This document shows positions 39,230-48,869 of a stretch of DNA of 64,000 nt, one piece after another; positions within the stretch are counted from its first letter, which is position 1; every line of letters begins with the position of its first letter. The DNA comes from Cyanobium sp. CZS25K (GTDB lineage: Bacteria; Cyanobacteriota; Cyanobacteriia; PCC-6307; Cyanobiaceae), in NCBI GenBank assembly GCA_030373325.1, contig JAUCZB010000011.1:1-64000 (forward strand), in the 5' to 3' direction. Both the position numbers and the translations under genes were made by a program. The notes under the pieces were generated by a model, which was not told the origin of the DNA, did no database searches, and saw only the letters and a program-made list of their open reading frames with translations.

Positions 39230-40441
39230 ATGAAACCCTTCCTGCGGCGGCTGCGCGCCGAACTGTTCGCCACCCCCGCCGATGCGCTGTTGAGCCTGGG
39301 CTTGATCGCCGTGCTCTCCCTGGCGGCCTTCGGATTCCTGCGCTGGGCCTTCACCCAGGCGCAGTGGGCCGTGATCCGGGTGAACAGCACCCTGTTCGCG
39401 GTGGGGCGCTACCCCGTCGAGGAGCAGTGGAGGCTCTGGCTCCTGCTCTGGCTGCTGTTCGCCGCCACGGGCCTGAGCTGGGGTGTGCTGCGCAGCCATC
39501 CGCGACGCGACCGCAGCGGTGCCCTCTGGCCCCGCAACGACCGGATCGCGGCGGTGCTGCTGGTGGTGCTGGGATTGTGGAGGCCCTGGGCCATGGGGCT
39601 CAGCCTCTCCATTCAGGCCCGCTGGTGGGGTCTGGTGGCCCTGCTGCTGCTGGTCCGCTGGCTGGCCGGCCGCTTCGGTCGCCGCTTCGGCCCCCTGGGG
39701 CTGCGGTTGGTGGCCCTGATGTGGCCGGTCCTCTATCTGGTGGGCATGGTGCTGATCAGCGGTGGACTGGGCCTGGTGGCCGTGTCCCCTTCGGAATGGG
39801 GCGGACTGATGCTCACCCTGCTGGCCTCGAGCTTCGCCATCCTGCTCTGCTTCCCGATCGGGGTGCTGCTGGCCCTGGGCCGCCGCAGCGACCTCCCCCT
39901 GCTGCGCTGGGGCTCGGTGCTCTACATCGAATTCATCCGCGGGGCACCGCTGATCACCCTGCTCTTCCTCGGCCAGAACATCCTCGGTTTCCTGCTTCCC
40001 GGCGGCCTGGCCCCGGATCGGGTCTGGCGGGCGGCCTGGGTGCTCACCTTCTTCGCCGCCGCCTACCTGGCCGAGGCGGTGCGCTCCGGGCTGGCGGCCG
40101 TGCCCCGGGGCCAGTTCGAGGCGGCCCGCTCCCTTGGGCTGTCCTACCCCCAGGCCCTGGGGAAGGTGGTGCTGCCCCAGGCGATGCGGGTGGCGCTGCC
40201 GGCGATGGTGGGGCAGTTCATCTCCCTGCTGCAGGACACCACCCTGCTGTCGCTGATCGGGTTGATGGAACTGCTCGGCACGGCCCGCACCGTGATGGCC
40301 AATCCGGCTTTCCTGGGCAAGAACGCCGAGGTCTATCTCACCCTGGCTGTTCTCTTCTGGTGCTGCTGCGCCGCCCTCGGCCTGGGCAGCCGGGCCCTCG
40401 AGCGCCGGCTCGATCCCCACGCGGTGCCCAGCGCCACCTGA
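39230..40441 (+). CDS. Amino acid ABC transporter permease (HisMQ family)
   Basis: IEFIRGAPLITLLFLGQNI, EAVRSGLAAVPRGQFEAARSLGLSYPQALGKVVLPQAMRVALPAMVGQFISLLQDTTLLSLIG. Confidence 0.92.
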   Translation: MKPFLRRLRAELFATPADALLSLGLIAVLSLAAFGFLRWAFTQAQWAVIRVNSTLFAVGRYPVEEQWRLWLLLWLLFAATGLSWGVLRSHPRRDRSGALWPRNDRIAAVLLVVLGLWRPWAMGLSLSIQARWWGLVALLLLVRWLAGRFGRRFGPLGLRLVALMWPVLYLVGMVLISGGLGLVAVSPSEWGGLMLTLLASSFAILLCFPIGVLLALGRRSDLPLLRWGSVLYIEFIRGAPLITLLFLGQNILGFLLPGGLAPDRVWRAAWVLTFFAAAYLAEAVRSGLAAVPRGQFEAARSLGLSYPQALGKVVLPQAMRVALPAMVGQFISLLQDTTLLSLIGLMELLGTARTVMANPAFLGKNAEVYLTLAVLFWCCCAALGLGSRALERRLDPHAVPSAT

Positions 40442-40491
40442 ACAGCGTTGCCCTTTCCCACCTCCTTCGCTCCGTTTCCGTTTTCCGCCCC

Positions 40492-41241
40492 ATGAGCCAA
40501 GCCAGCAGCGAACTGATGATCGAGGCGCGGGCCGTCGAGAAGTGGTATCCCAACGGCTTCCATGCCCTGCGCGGTGCCGATCTCACCGTGCGGCGGGGCG
40601 AGGTGGTGGTGATCATGGGCCCCTCGGGCTCGGGCAAGAGCACCTTCATCCGCACCTTCAACGCCCTGGAGGATTTTCAGAAGGGCCGCATCAGCGTGGA
40701 TGGCATCGAACTCTCCAACGACCTTCGCAACATCGATGCGGTGCGCCGGGAGGTGGGCATGGTGTTCCAGCAGTTCAACCTGTTCCCCCACCTCTCGGTG
40801 CTCGAAAACCTCACCCTGGCGCCCGTGCTGGTGCGCCGGCGTCCGAAGGCCGAGGTGGAGCAGCAGGCTCTGGCCCTGCTGGAGCGGGTGGGCATCGCCG
40901 AGCAGGCCGACAAGTTTCCCGGCCAGCTCTCCGGAGGACAGCAGCAGCGGGTGGCGATCGCCCGGGCCCTGTGCATGGAGCCCCGCATCCTGCTGTTCGA
41001 TGAACCCACCAGCGCCCTCGATCCGGAGATGGTGCGGGAGGTGCTGGAGGTGATGCAGAACCTCGCCGACGACGACATCACCATGGTGGTGGTGACCCAT
41101 GAAGTGAAGTTCGCCCGCCATGTGGCCCACCGGGTGGTGCTGATGGCCGACGGGGTGGTGGTGGAGGAGGCCGAACCGGAGGTGTTCTTCACCAATCCCA
41201 GCCACCAGCGCACGCGGCGGTTTCTGGATCAGATCCTCTGA
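40492..41241 (+). CDS. Amino acid ABC transporter ATP-binding protein
   Basis: GPSGSGKSTFIRTFNALE, LSGGQQQRVAIARALCMEPRILLFDEPTSALDPEMVREVLEVM. Confidence 0.95.
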   Translation: MSQASSELMIEARAVEKWYPNGFHALRGADLTVRRGEVVVIMGPSGSGKSTFIRTFNALEDFQKGRISVDGIELSNDLRNIDAVRREVGMVFQQFNLFPHLSVLENLTLAPVLVRRRPKAEVEQQALALLERVGIAEQADKFPGQLSGGQQQRVAIARALCMEPRILLFDEPTSALDPEMVREVLEVMQNLADDDITMVVVTHEVKFARHVAHRVVLMADGVVVEEAEPEVFFTNPSHQRTRRFLDQIL

Positions 41242-41247
41242 GCCGCC

Positions 41248-42813
41248 CTACACCCGCGTCGCCCAGTCGGCCGCATTGAGCTGCGGAAACAACCCGTCCT
41301 CCCGCTGCACCCCCGCCAGCCACTCCGGGGGCAGGTCGGTGCCGTGCTCCAGGGCATCGATCAGGCGCCAGAAACGGTCGAGGTGGCGGTGGATCCGCTC
41401 GCGGGCCAGGCCGGTGGTGGTGCCGGCCCGCAGGATGAAACTCCAGTCGGAGCTCTGGGCCAGCAGCAGTTCACGCCCGGCCTGGGTGAGCAGGGCGCGC
41501 TGGGCGGTGCTGCCCACACCCCGGTTCACCCGTTGCACCATGGCGCGTGAGGCGCGTTGCCACTCGGCCACCACCCAGGCGTTGGTGTCGTTCAGCCAGT
41601 AGTCGTGATAGCCCCCCTGGCCCCAGCTGGAGGGCGCCGGCCGGCAGACCTGAAGCGTCCGGCCCTGGCTCAGCACCTCGCGCAGGTGGGTGAAGCGCAC
41701 CTCCATGGCTGGGCCCTGGCGGAACAGCTCCGCCAGGAACAGGGGGCCCTCGAACCACCAGTGGCCGAACAGTTCGGCATCGAAGGGGGCCACCAGCAGC
41801 GGCGGCGGCTCGATCGTCGCCGCCAGGTGGGACATCTGGGCGGAGCGGCCCCGCAGGAACGCCTCGGCGTGGTCCCTCACCTTCTCGGCTGCCCGCTCCG
41901 GGTCGTAGGGCCGCTTCAGCTCAAGGGGACAACCCTGGGCACTGACCCGGTGCAGCTTGAGCCCGAGGGGACGGCGGTCATGGATGCCCTGGGCGCTGAG
42001 GGACGCTTCGGGCAGGTCCCAGCCCAGATCGCGGTGGAATTCCCGGTAGGCGCCGTCACCGGGATACCCCTGGCTGGCACTCCACACCGGCAGGGTGGAT
42101 TCGCTGTCGCGGGCGAAGAAGGCCACCCCCGCGGTGGAACAGATCGGGGCGTACACCCCGTAGCGGGGCCGCGGCAGGGCATGCAGCAGGCCGTGGCCGT
42201 CGAGCAGGGAGTAGCGCAGGCCGCACTGCGCCAGTAGCTGATCGAGGTCCTCGTAGTAGGCACACTCTGGCAGCCAGATCCCCAAAGGGCGCACACCGAG
42301 CAGCCGCTGGTGCTCCCGCACGGCGGTGAGCAGCTGGGCCCGCACCGCCTCCGGGGACTCCCGCAGCAGGGGCAGGTAGCCATGGGTGGCCCCACAGGTG
42401 ATCAGATCCAGGACCCCCTGCTCCTGCAGGCGGCGGAACCGGGGCAGCAGCGCCCCTTGCATCCCCCGCCACTGGCCCTCGATGGCCGTGAGGGTCTGCT
42501 GCAGCTGGAGGGCCGGCCGCTGCAGATCGGGATCCACCGCGTCGAGCAAGGTCCGGCGCAGGGCCAGCCAGGCGGGGAAGCGGCCGTTCAGGGCCCTGTC
42601 GCTCAGCAGCGACAGCAGGGTGGGGGAGAGGCCGAGGGTGAGCTTCGGCCGTTGCTCCGGATCGGCGGCCGCCCGCTCCAGCACGGCCAGCAGCGGCAGA
42701 TAGCATTCCTGCAGGGCCTGGAAGTACCAGTCCTCCTCCAGGGAGCCCGGTTCTCCCGATCGCACGTAGGGGAGGTGGGCATGCAACACCAGGGCCAGAT
42801 CGCCTGCGGCCAT
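41248..42813 (-). CDS. GH57 family glycoside hydrolase (1,4-alpha-glucan branching enzyme-like, DUF1957)
   Basis: DLALVLHAHLPYVRSGEPGSLEEDWYFQALQECYLPLL, GIWLPECAYYEDLDQLL, VAPFDAELFGHWWFEGPLFLAELFRQ. Confidence 0.92.
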   Translation of the reverse strand: MAAGDLALVLHAHLPYVRSGEPGSLEEDWYFQALQECYLPLLAVLERAAADPEQRPKLTLGLSPTLLSLLSDRALNGRFPAWLALRRTLLDAVDPDLQRPALQLQQTLTAIEGQWRGMQGALLPRFRRLQEQGVLDLITCGATHGYLPLLRESPEAVRAQLLTAVREHQRLLGVRPLGIWLPECAYYEDLDQLLAQCGLRYSLLDGHGLLHALPRPRYGVYAPICSTAGVAFFARDSESTLPVWSASQGYPGDGAYREFHRDLGWDLPEASLSAQGIHDRRPLGLKLHRVSAQGCPLELKRPYDPERAAEKVRDHAEAFLRGRSAQMSHLAATIEPPPLLVAPFDAELFGHWWFEGPLFLAELFRQGPAMEVRFTHLREVLSQGRTLQVCRPAPSSWGQGGYHDYWLNDTNAWVVAEWQRASRAMVQRVNRGVGSTAQRALLTQAGRELLLAQSSDWSFILRAGTTTGLARERIHRHLDRFWRLIDALEHGTDLPPEWLAGVQREDGLFPQLNAADWATRV

Positions 42814-42866
42814 GGGGGAACCTCTGTGGCGCCACTCTACGTTCCGCTCCCAGACGTTCCGCTCCC

Positions 42867-42887
42867 GGGGCCGGGACTTCCGGCCCC
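42867..42887. promoter_or_regulatory. 8-bp-stem hairpin in the GH57/leuA divergent intergenic region
   Basis: ggggccgg-gactt-ccggcccc perfect inverted repeat; preceded by direct repeat acgttccgctccc x2 (about 42839-42866). Confidence 0.4.
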
Positions 42888-42925
42888 TAGAGTGGCCCTA
42901 ACTCATAGTTGTTCCGCCTAACCCC

Positions 42926-44551
42926 ATGGCCCGCGATCCCGGCCGGGTATTGATCTTCGATACCACCCTCCGCGACGGGGAGCAGTCCCCCGGCGCCAGC
43001 CTCAACCTGGAGGAGAAGCTCGCGATCGCCCAGCAGCTGGCCCGCCTGGGGGTCGACATCATCGAGGCCGGTTTCCCCTTCGCCAGCAGCGGCGATTTCC
43101 ATGCCGTCCAGCGCATCGCCGCCACGGTGGGCACCCCCGATGGCCCGGTGATCTGCGGCCTGGCCCGGGCGGCGGCCGGCGACATCAAGGCCTGCGCCGA
43201 CGCCGTGGCCCCCGCCGCCCACCGGCGCATCCACACCTTCATCGCCACCAGCGACATCCATCTGGAGCACAAGCTGCGCAAGACCCGCGCCGAGGTGCTC
43301 GCCATCACCGCGGAGATGGTGGCCTACGCCCGCTCCCTTGTCGACGACGTGGAGTTCTCCTGCGAGGACGCCGGCCGCAGCGACCCCGACTTCATGCATC
43401 AGGTGATCGAAGCGGCGATCACGGCCGGGGCCACCACCATCAACATTCCCGACACGGTGGGGTACACCACACCGTCCGAATTCGGTGCGATCATCGCCGG
43501 CATCAACCGCTCGGTGCCCAACATCGATCAGGCGGTGATTTCGGTGCATGGGCACAACGATCTCGGTCTGGCGGTGGCCAACTTCCTCGAGGCTGTCAAG
43601 AACGGCGCCCGCCAGCTGGAGTGCACCATCAACGGCATCGGTGAACGGGCCGGCAACGCCTCCCTCGAGGAGCTGGTGATGGCGCTGCACGTGCGCCGCA
43701 GCTACTTCAACCCCTTCCTGGGCCGGCCCCCCGAGCAGCGCGATCCCCTCACCAACGTGCGCACCGAGGAGATCACCAAGACCTCCCGCCTGGTCTCCAA
43801 CCTCACCGGCATGGCCGTGCAGCCCAACAAGGCGATCGTGGGCGCGAATGCCTTCGCCCACGAATCCGGCATCCACCAGGACGGCGTGCTCAAGAACCGG
43901 CTCACCTACGAGATCATCGACGCCCGCACGGTCGGTCTGGCCGACAACCGCCTCTCCCTCGGCAAGCTCTCGGGACGCAGCGCCTTCCGCGCCCGGCTGG
44001 AGGAGCTCGGCTACACACTGGAGCGCCACGACCTCGACGACGCCTTCGCCCGCTTCAAGGAACTGGCCGACCGCAAGCGGGAAATCACCGACCGGGATCT
44101 CGAAGCGATCGTCAGCGAGCAGGTGCAGCAGCAGGACGGCCCCCGCTACGTGTTGCAGTCGGTGCAGGTGAGCTGCGGCACCAACCTCCAGCCCACCGCC
44201 ACCGTCACCCTGCGGGACGGGGACGGCATCGACCTGACCGAGGCGGCGATCGGCACGGGCCCGGTGGATGCGGTCTGCCAGGCTCTCAACCACCTGGCCC
44301 AGGTGCCGAACGAGCTGGTGGAGTTCAGCATCAAATCCGTCACCGAAGGCATCGACGCCATGGGCGAGGTCACCATCCGCCTGCGTCATCAGGGGGTGCT
44401 GTACTCGGGCCACGCCGCCGATACCGACATCGTCGTGGCGGCGGCCCAGGCCTTCGTCAACGCCCTCAACCGGCTGGTGTCCGGCAGCCAGCGCGCCCCG
44501 CTCCATCCCCAGAAGACACCCCTTCCGGTGGCGGAACGGCCGCGTCTGTGA
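42926..44551 (+). CDS. leuA: 2-isopropylmalate synthase
   Basis: [87 protein letters not shown]. Confidence 0.97.
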   Translation: MARDPGRVLIFDTTLRDGEQSPGASLNLEEKLAIAQQLARLGVDIIEAGFPFASSGDFHAVQRIAATVGTPDGPVICGLARAAAGDIKACADAVAPAAHRRIHTFIATSDIHLEHKLRKTRAEVLAITAEMVAYARSLVDDVEFSCEDAGRSDPDFMHQVIEAAITAGATTINIPDTVGYTTPSEFGAIIAGINRSVPNIDQAVISVHGHNDLGLAVANFLEAVKNGARQLECTINGIGERAGNASLEELVMALHVRRSYFNPFLGRPPEQRDPLTNVRTEEITKTSRLVSNLTGMAVQPNKAIVGANAFAHESGIHQDGVLKNRLTYEIIDARTVGLADNRLSLGKLSGRSAFRARLEELGYTLERHDLDDAFARFKELADRKREITDRDLEAIVSEQVQQQDGPRYVLQSVQVSCGTNLQPTATVTLRDGDGIDLTEAAIGTGPVDAVCQALNHLAQVPNELVEFSIKSVTEGIDAMGEVTIRLRHQGVLYSGHAADTDIVVAAAQAFVNALNRLVSGSQRAPLHPQKTPLPVAERPRL

Positions 44552-45384
44552 ACACCCCGGGCCGCTCCTCCCTGGCCAGGGGCCTGCAGCTGGCCGCGCT
44601 GCTGCTGGTGGCCGTGCTGTTGCTGCTGCCGCTGCTGTGGCTGGTCAGCACTTCCCTCAAGGGACCGGCGGAGAACATCTTCACCAGTCCCCCCGCCCTG
44701 CTGCCGGCCCAGCCGAGCCTGGAGGCCTACGGGCGCCTGTTCGCCGCCAATCCCATGGGCACCTACCTGCTCAACAGCACGATCGTCAGCGCCCTGGCGG
44801 TGGTCGCCAACCTGCTGTTCTGCTCCCTGGCGGCCTACCCCCTGGCCCGGATGAGCTTCCGCGGCCGCGGCCTGGTGCTGGCCCTGGTGGTGGCCACGAT
44901 CCTGATCCCCTTCCAGGTGGTGATGATTCCTCTCTATCTGCTGATGGTGCAGATCGGCCTGCGCAACAGCCTCTGGGCCCTGATCGTTCCCCAGGCCGCT
45001 ACCGCCTTCGGCATCTTTCTGCTGCGGCAGAGCTTCCTGGCGGTGCCGGTGGAGCTGGAGGAGGCGGCCCGGATCGATGGCTGCACCCGTATCGGCGAAT
45101 GGTGGAACGTGATGCTGCCGGCGGCGCGGGCCGACCTGATCACCCTGGCGATGTTCGTGTTCATCGGCACCTGGAGTGACTTCCTCTGGCCCCTGATCAT
45201 TCTCGATGATCCGAGCCTCTACACCCTGCCCCTGGGTCTGCAGCAGCTGGCCAGCAGTTTCTCCCTCGACTGGCGCCTGGTGGCGGCCGGCTCGGTGGTC
45301 TCGATCCTGCCGGTGCTGCTGCTGTTCGTGCTGCTGCAGCGCTACATCCTCCCCAGCGCCAGCGGCGATGCCGTGAAGGGCTGA
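44548..45384 (+). CDS. Carbohydrate ABC transporter permease (MalG-type)
   Basis: [94 protein letters not shown] overlap with leuA. Confidence 0.92.
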   Translation: MNTPGRSSLARGLQLAALLLVAVLLLLPLLWLVSTSLKGPAENIFTSPPALLPAQPSLEAYGRLFAANPMGTYLLNSTIVSALAVVANLLFCSLAAYPLARMSFRGRGLVLALVVATILIPFQVVMIPLYLLMVQIGLRNSLWALIVPQAATAFGIFLLRQSFLAVPVELEEAARIDGCTRIGEWWNVMLPAARADLITLAMFVFIGTWSDFLWPLIILDDPSLYTLPLGLQQLASSFSLDWRLVAAGSVVSILPVLLLFVLLQRYILPSASGDAVKG

Positions 45385-45445
45385 AGCGGGGAGCTCCCAC
45401 CCGTCAGGGCGCTGCAGATGGCCTTGGGGTTTCCCCCGTCCAGCC

Positions 45446-45620
45446 ATGCCATGTTGCAAAAACGCCCTGCAGCTATGGCGAGCGGGTGATCCGTACGCCA
45501 GGGTTCTGGCCCAGATCACACCCCTCCATCTCAGCCTGCTGGTGATCGATCCCACCGGCGAGCTGACGGCCATCTTCCCCAGCAACCGGGCCGCCGAGGG
45601 GACCCTTCAGGGGCTGCCCA
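45446..45620 (+). pseudogene. Possible DUF4384-like gene remnant
   Basis: NALQLWRAGDPYARVLAQITPLHLSLLVIDPTGELTAIFPSNRAAEG resembles the segment found in caspase-associated DUF4384 proteins; no flanking domains. Confidence 0.35.
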
Positions 45621-46125
45621 GTGCCGGAGGGCGCAGAACGCCGCCGTCACGGCGGTCGGCAGGGGGTGGGCCGGTTCGGCTGCCGGCGCCTGCGGAAGGC
45701 ATCGGCGGGGTGGGGAAGGGGTCCGGATCCGTCGGGGAGCGGCGGACGGCTCGGCCCTGCATGTCAGCCAGGGCCGACCGCCATTGCTCCTGCTGCTGTT
45801 CGAGCGCCTCCAGCCGCTGGGCAGCGGCTTCCAGGGTCTGGAGGCGTCCCACCATCGCCCGCTGCTGCTCCTCCAGCACGGAGGTGCGATCCAGAGCCCG
45901 GCTGTTCTCCAGTCCCTGCAGGCGCTGCTCCAGCCGCAGCAGCAGCTGGTTCTGCTCCCGTGTCTTCGCCAGGATCACCAGGAACAGCACGGCGAGCATG
46001 CTGCTCAGGCCGATCTGCAGCAAGCCCGTCCAGACCGGCGGACCTGGGGGCGTCTGCACGGGGCGTCGGTACCCATGGTCTTCGCGGTCGGTGATCGAGA
46101 CCATGCGCCCCCTGTCCTGCCCCAT
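45607..46125 (-). CDS. Hypothetical TM plus coiled-coil protein
   Basis: TGLLQIGLSSMLAVLFLVILAKTREQNQLLLRLEQRLQGLENS...LEALEQQQEQW; Pro-rich tail. Confidence 0.55.
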   Translation of the reverse strand: MGQDRGRMVSITDREDHGYRRPVQTPPGPPVWTGLLQIGLSSMLAVLFLVILAKTREQNQLLLRLEQRLQGLENSRALDRTSVLEEQQRAMVGRLQTLEAAAQRLEALEQQQEQWRSALADMQGRAVRRSPTDPDPFPTPPMPSAGAGSRTGPPPADRRDGGVLRPPALGSP

Positions 46126-46159
46126 CCTGCCCTGATCGGCCCGGGGCGTCAGCCGACCC

Positions 46160-47680
46160 TCAGGGGGAGGGGGTGCCGCTGCGGGCGCCGGCACCGGCCA
46201 GCAGCTCCGCCACGGTGGATCGGTAGACGGCGGACGCCTGCTCCGGATCGCGGCCGATGCAGGTCATGCCCAGCTTGCCGAACTCCGAGAGGCAGCCCAG
46301 CAGGTGAAAGACGCTGCCCTGCAGACGGGCGGGGTCGTAGTGGAGCCCGGCCTCGGCGACGATGTCGATCAGGTCCAGCGGCATCAGGCCCCGCAGGCGG
46401 TGGTCACTGAGGTTGTCGGTGGCGCGGTAGTGCAACGGTTGGCCGGTGGGGGAGAGGAACTGGCCGGTGGCGGGGTCGAGGCTGCCCGCGGTGATCGCCC
46501 GCAGGGCCATGAACGGATGGGTGGTGCCGCCCTGGCGCAGGTTGACCTCGATGGCCTGGAGATCCCAGGTCTCTCCGAAGCGACGGGCGATGAAGTCGAC
46601 CCCGTAGCGCTCGAGGGCGCCTTCGGAGGCGAGGGCCTGGCCGACGGCCAGGCCGTGCTGCATCAAGGCCACCCGGTAGGACGTGGCGGCGGGAAAGCAG
46701 CAGCCCAGGTAGGTCTGGCCGCCGGCGCCGCCGAGGATCTGCTCATGGGTGGAGAGCACCTCCACCACCCCCCCCGGGTGGATGGTGCCCTGCACACTCG
46801 GGGAACGCAGCGTGACGCCACCCTCCAGCCAGGCTTCGGCCAGGGCCCCCTGCTGGCTCAGCAACTGCATCCAGCCGGCCGCCGGCATCGGCAGCTGCTC
46901 CAGGGCCTCCCGCAGCCGTCCGACCCGCTCCTTCCTGGAGAGATCGGCCAGGGTCAGGGGCGCCAAGGCAAGCCTGGCATTGCCTTCGCCGCTGAAGCCC
47001 TCGTTCAGCTTGACCACGCAACCGCCCAGCCCGGGGTGGCTGTCCCACAGGTCAGCCACCGCCTCTGCCAGGTCCTCGAGGCTGTGGGCCAGCCCGGTGC
47101 CTGGGGGGTGGGGAACGCCGCAGCGGGCGAACAGCTCCCGGCTGCCCGCCTTGGTGCCCCAGTAGCCCAGGGCAGGATCGGTGCCCAGCAGGGGCACCTG
47201 CAGGCGTTCGGAGAGCGTCTTCTCCAGCTCCGTCACCACGTAGCAGATGATGAAGCTGCGACCGGGCCGCAGCCGCTCCCGGATCCTCCCCAGCAGGGCC
47301 GGACGCTCGAGCAGCTTCTGGGTGAGCGGTCGGGACGAGCCATCGTCGGTGTCGAACAGGTGCAGCCGCCGGCGGGCATGGGAGGTGGGCACACCGGGCA
47401 TGAGCTCCAGCACCGCATCCACCACCAGTTCGGGCAGCAGCTTGCTGGTCACGTAGACCACCTGAACCCCTGGATGGCGGAGCCGCATCAGGGAGAAGAG
47501 CTGGCGTTCCTCGTAGTGGTGGGCCCCCGTCACCAGGGCCAGCTGGGAAGGATCCATCGTCAGCGACGGCACCATCAGCAGATCGAAATCCGCACCGGCA
47601 GTCCCCCCGCCCGCATCACCGTGCTCCCGGCCCCAGGGCGGCTGCAACTGCTGCTGCAGTTCGCGGAAGCTCAGAACCAT
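46160..47680 (-). CDS. ATP-grasp peptide ligase, PGM1-related
   Basis: FDLLMVPSLTMDPSQLALVTGAHHYEERQLFSLMRLRHPGVQVVYVTSKLLPELVVD, CVVKLNEGFSGEGNARL, GVDFIARRFGETWDLQAIEVNLRQGGTTHPFMALR. Confidence 0.85.
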   Translation of the reverse strand: MVLSFRELQQQLQPPWGREHGDAGGGTAGADFDLLMVPSLTMDPSQLALVTGAHHYEERQLFSLMRLRHPGVQVVYVTSKLLPELVVDAVLELMPGVPTSHARRRLHLFDTDDGSSRPLTQKLLERPALLGRIRERLRPGRSFIICYVVTELEKTLSERLQVPLLGTDPALGYWGTKAGSRELFARCGVPHPPGTGLAHSLEDLAEAVADLWDSHPGLGGCVVKLNEGFSGEGNARLALAPLTLADLSRKERVGRLREALEQLPMPAAGWMQLLSQQGALAEAWLEGGVTLRSPSVQGTIHPGGVVEVLSTHEQILGGAGGQTYLGCCFPAATSYRVALMQHGLAVGQALASEGALERYGVDFIARRFGETWDLQAIEVNLRQGGTTHPFMALRAITAGSLDPATGQFLSPTGQPLHYRATDNLSDHRLRGLMPLDLIDIVAEAGLHYDPARLQGSVFHLLGCLSEFGKLGMTCIGRDPEQASAVYRSTVAELLAGAGARSGTPSP

Positions 47681-47731
47681 GGCCGGATGGGGGGAATGCC
47701 GTCATGCTGACCTCCAGAGCGACCATCGCCC

Positions 47732-48037
47732 ATGGAATCCTTCGCGGTGAGCGCCCTCGGTTACGGAGCCGCGTCGCTCACCACCCTCAGCCTGTTCCCC
47801 CAGGCCGTGAAGACCGTGCGCAGCGGCGACACCAGCGCCATCTCGCTGCGGATGTACGGCCTGTTCACGCTGGGGGTGCTGGCCTGGGCCATCTACGGCC
47901 TGGTCAGGGCCGATGGACCGGTGATCGTCGCCAACGTGATCACCCTCGTCCCGGCGACGGTGGTGCTGGAGCGCAAACTGCGGGCCCTGCTGGGCGCGCC
48001 CCCTGGGCAGGGCCGTCGTCCCGGGGGAAGGGACTGA
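47732..48037 (+). CDS. SemiSWEET-family transporter
   Basis: LGYGAASLTTLSLFPQAVKTVRSGDTSAISLRMYGLFTLGVLAWAIYGL; three TM helices. Confidence 0.85.
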   Translation: MESFAVSALGYGAASLTTLSLFPQAVKTVRSGDTSAISLRMYGLFTLGVLAWAIYGLVRADGPVIVANVITLVPATVVLERKLRALLGAPPGQGRRPGGRD

Positions 48038-48038
48038 A

Positions 48039-48422
48039 ATGGCGGCGCCCCTGGACAACGGCGCCCTGTTCGTCGCCATCGGAGCGGTGCCGGGGGCCTG
48101 GTTGCGTTTCCGGGTGGTCAACCATCTCGAGCCGATGCTGCCCCGCAAGCACTGGGGCACCTTCGGGGTGAATCTGATCGCCTGTTTCGCCATCGGTCTG
48201 CTGGTGAGCCTGGAGGCGAGCTGCGGGGTGGCGGCCGGCCGCACCCTGCTGCTGCTGGCCACCGGATTCCTGGGCAGCTTCAGCACCTTCTCCACCTGGA
48301 TCGCTGAGCTGCACCAGACCCTCCACCGGAGCCAGCGCCGGGAGGCCGTCCTTCTCTGCGGCGGTTCGGTGCTGGGGGGGCTGCTGGCCGTGGGCGCAGG
48401 CCTGGCCCTGGGCAGTTCCTAG
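48039..48422 (+). CDS. crcB: Fluoride channel (CrcB/Fluc), copy 1
   Basis: GAVPGAWLRFRVVNHL, GTFGVNLIACFAIGLL, GFLGSFSTFSTWIAE. Confidence 0.88.
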   Translation: MAAPLDNGALFVAIGAVPGAWLRFRVVNHLEPMLPRKHWGTFGVNLIACFAIGLLVSLEASCGVAAGRTLLLLATGFLGSFSTFSTWIAELHQTLHRSQRREAVLLCGGSVLGGLLAVGAGLALGSS

Positions 48423-48431
48423 GACAGGCCG

Positions 48432-48869
48432 ATGGCAACGTCCCCGACCGAAGGCCCTACCACCAGCCTGCGCCGCGAGGCACGGGACCTGCTGCTGGTG
48501 GCCGCCGGCGCGGTGCCCGGTGCCCTGCTGCGCTGGCGCCTGGAGGACCTGGGCAAGGGCCTGGTGGGAGGACACACCGGGCTGATCGAGTCCGATCTGG
48601 TGGCCAACATGCTGGGCACGTTCCTGATCGGCGTCATCGCGGCGCAGCCGGCCCCCCGTCCGCGGCTGATGCTGCTGGGCGGCATCGGCTTCTGCGGTTC
48701 GCTGACCACCTTCAGCAGCTGGATGCTGCAGATCGTCCTGGCCCTGCGCCGTGGGCGCCCGGTCGAGGCGTTCGCCGTGGTGCTGGTGAGCCTGCTGGGG
48801 GGGCTGGTGCTGGTGCGTTTGGGCCTGGCGGTGGGGCACGGGCTCAGCCGGCGGCGGCTCAGGCGCTGA
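48432..48869 (+). CDS. crcB: Fluoride channel (CrcB/Fluc), copy 2
   Basis: GAVPGALLRWRLEDL, DLVANMLGTFLIGVIA, GFCGSLTTFSSWMLQ. Confidence 0.88.
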   Translation: MATSPTEGPTTSLRREARDLLLVAAGAVPGALLRWRLEDLGKGLVGGHTGLIESDLVANMLGTFLIGVIAAQPAPRPRLMLLGGIGFCGSLTTFSSWMLQIVLALRRGRPVEAFAVVLVSLLGGLVLVRLGLAVGHGLSRRRLRR

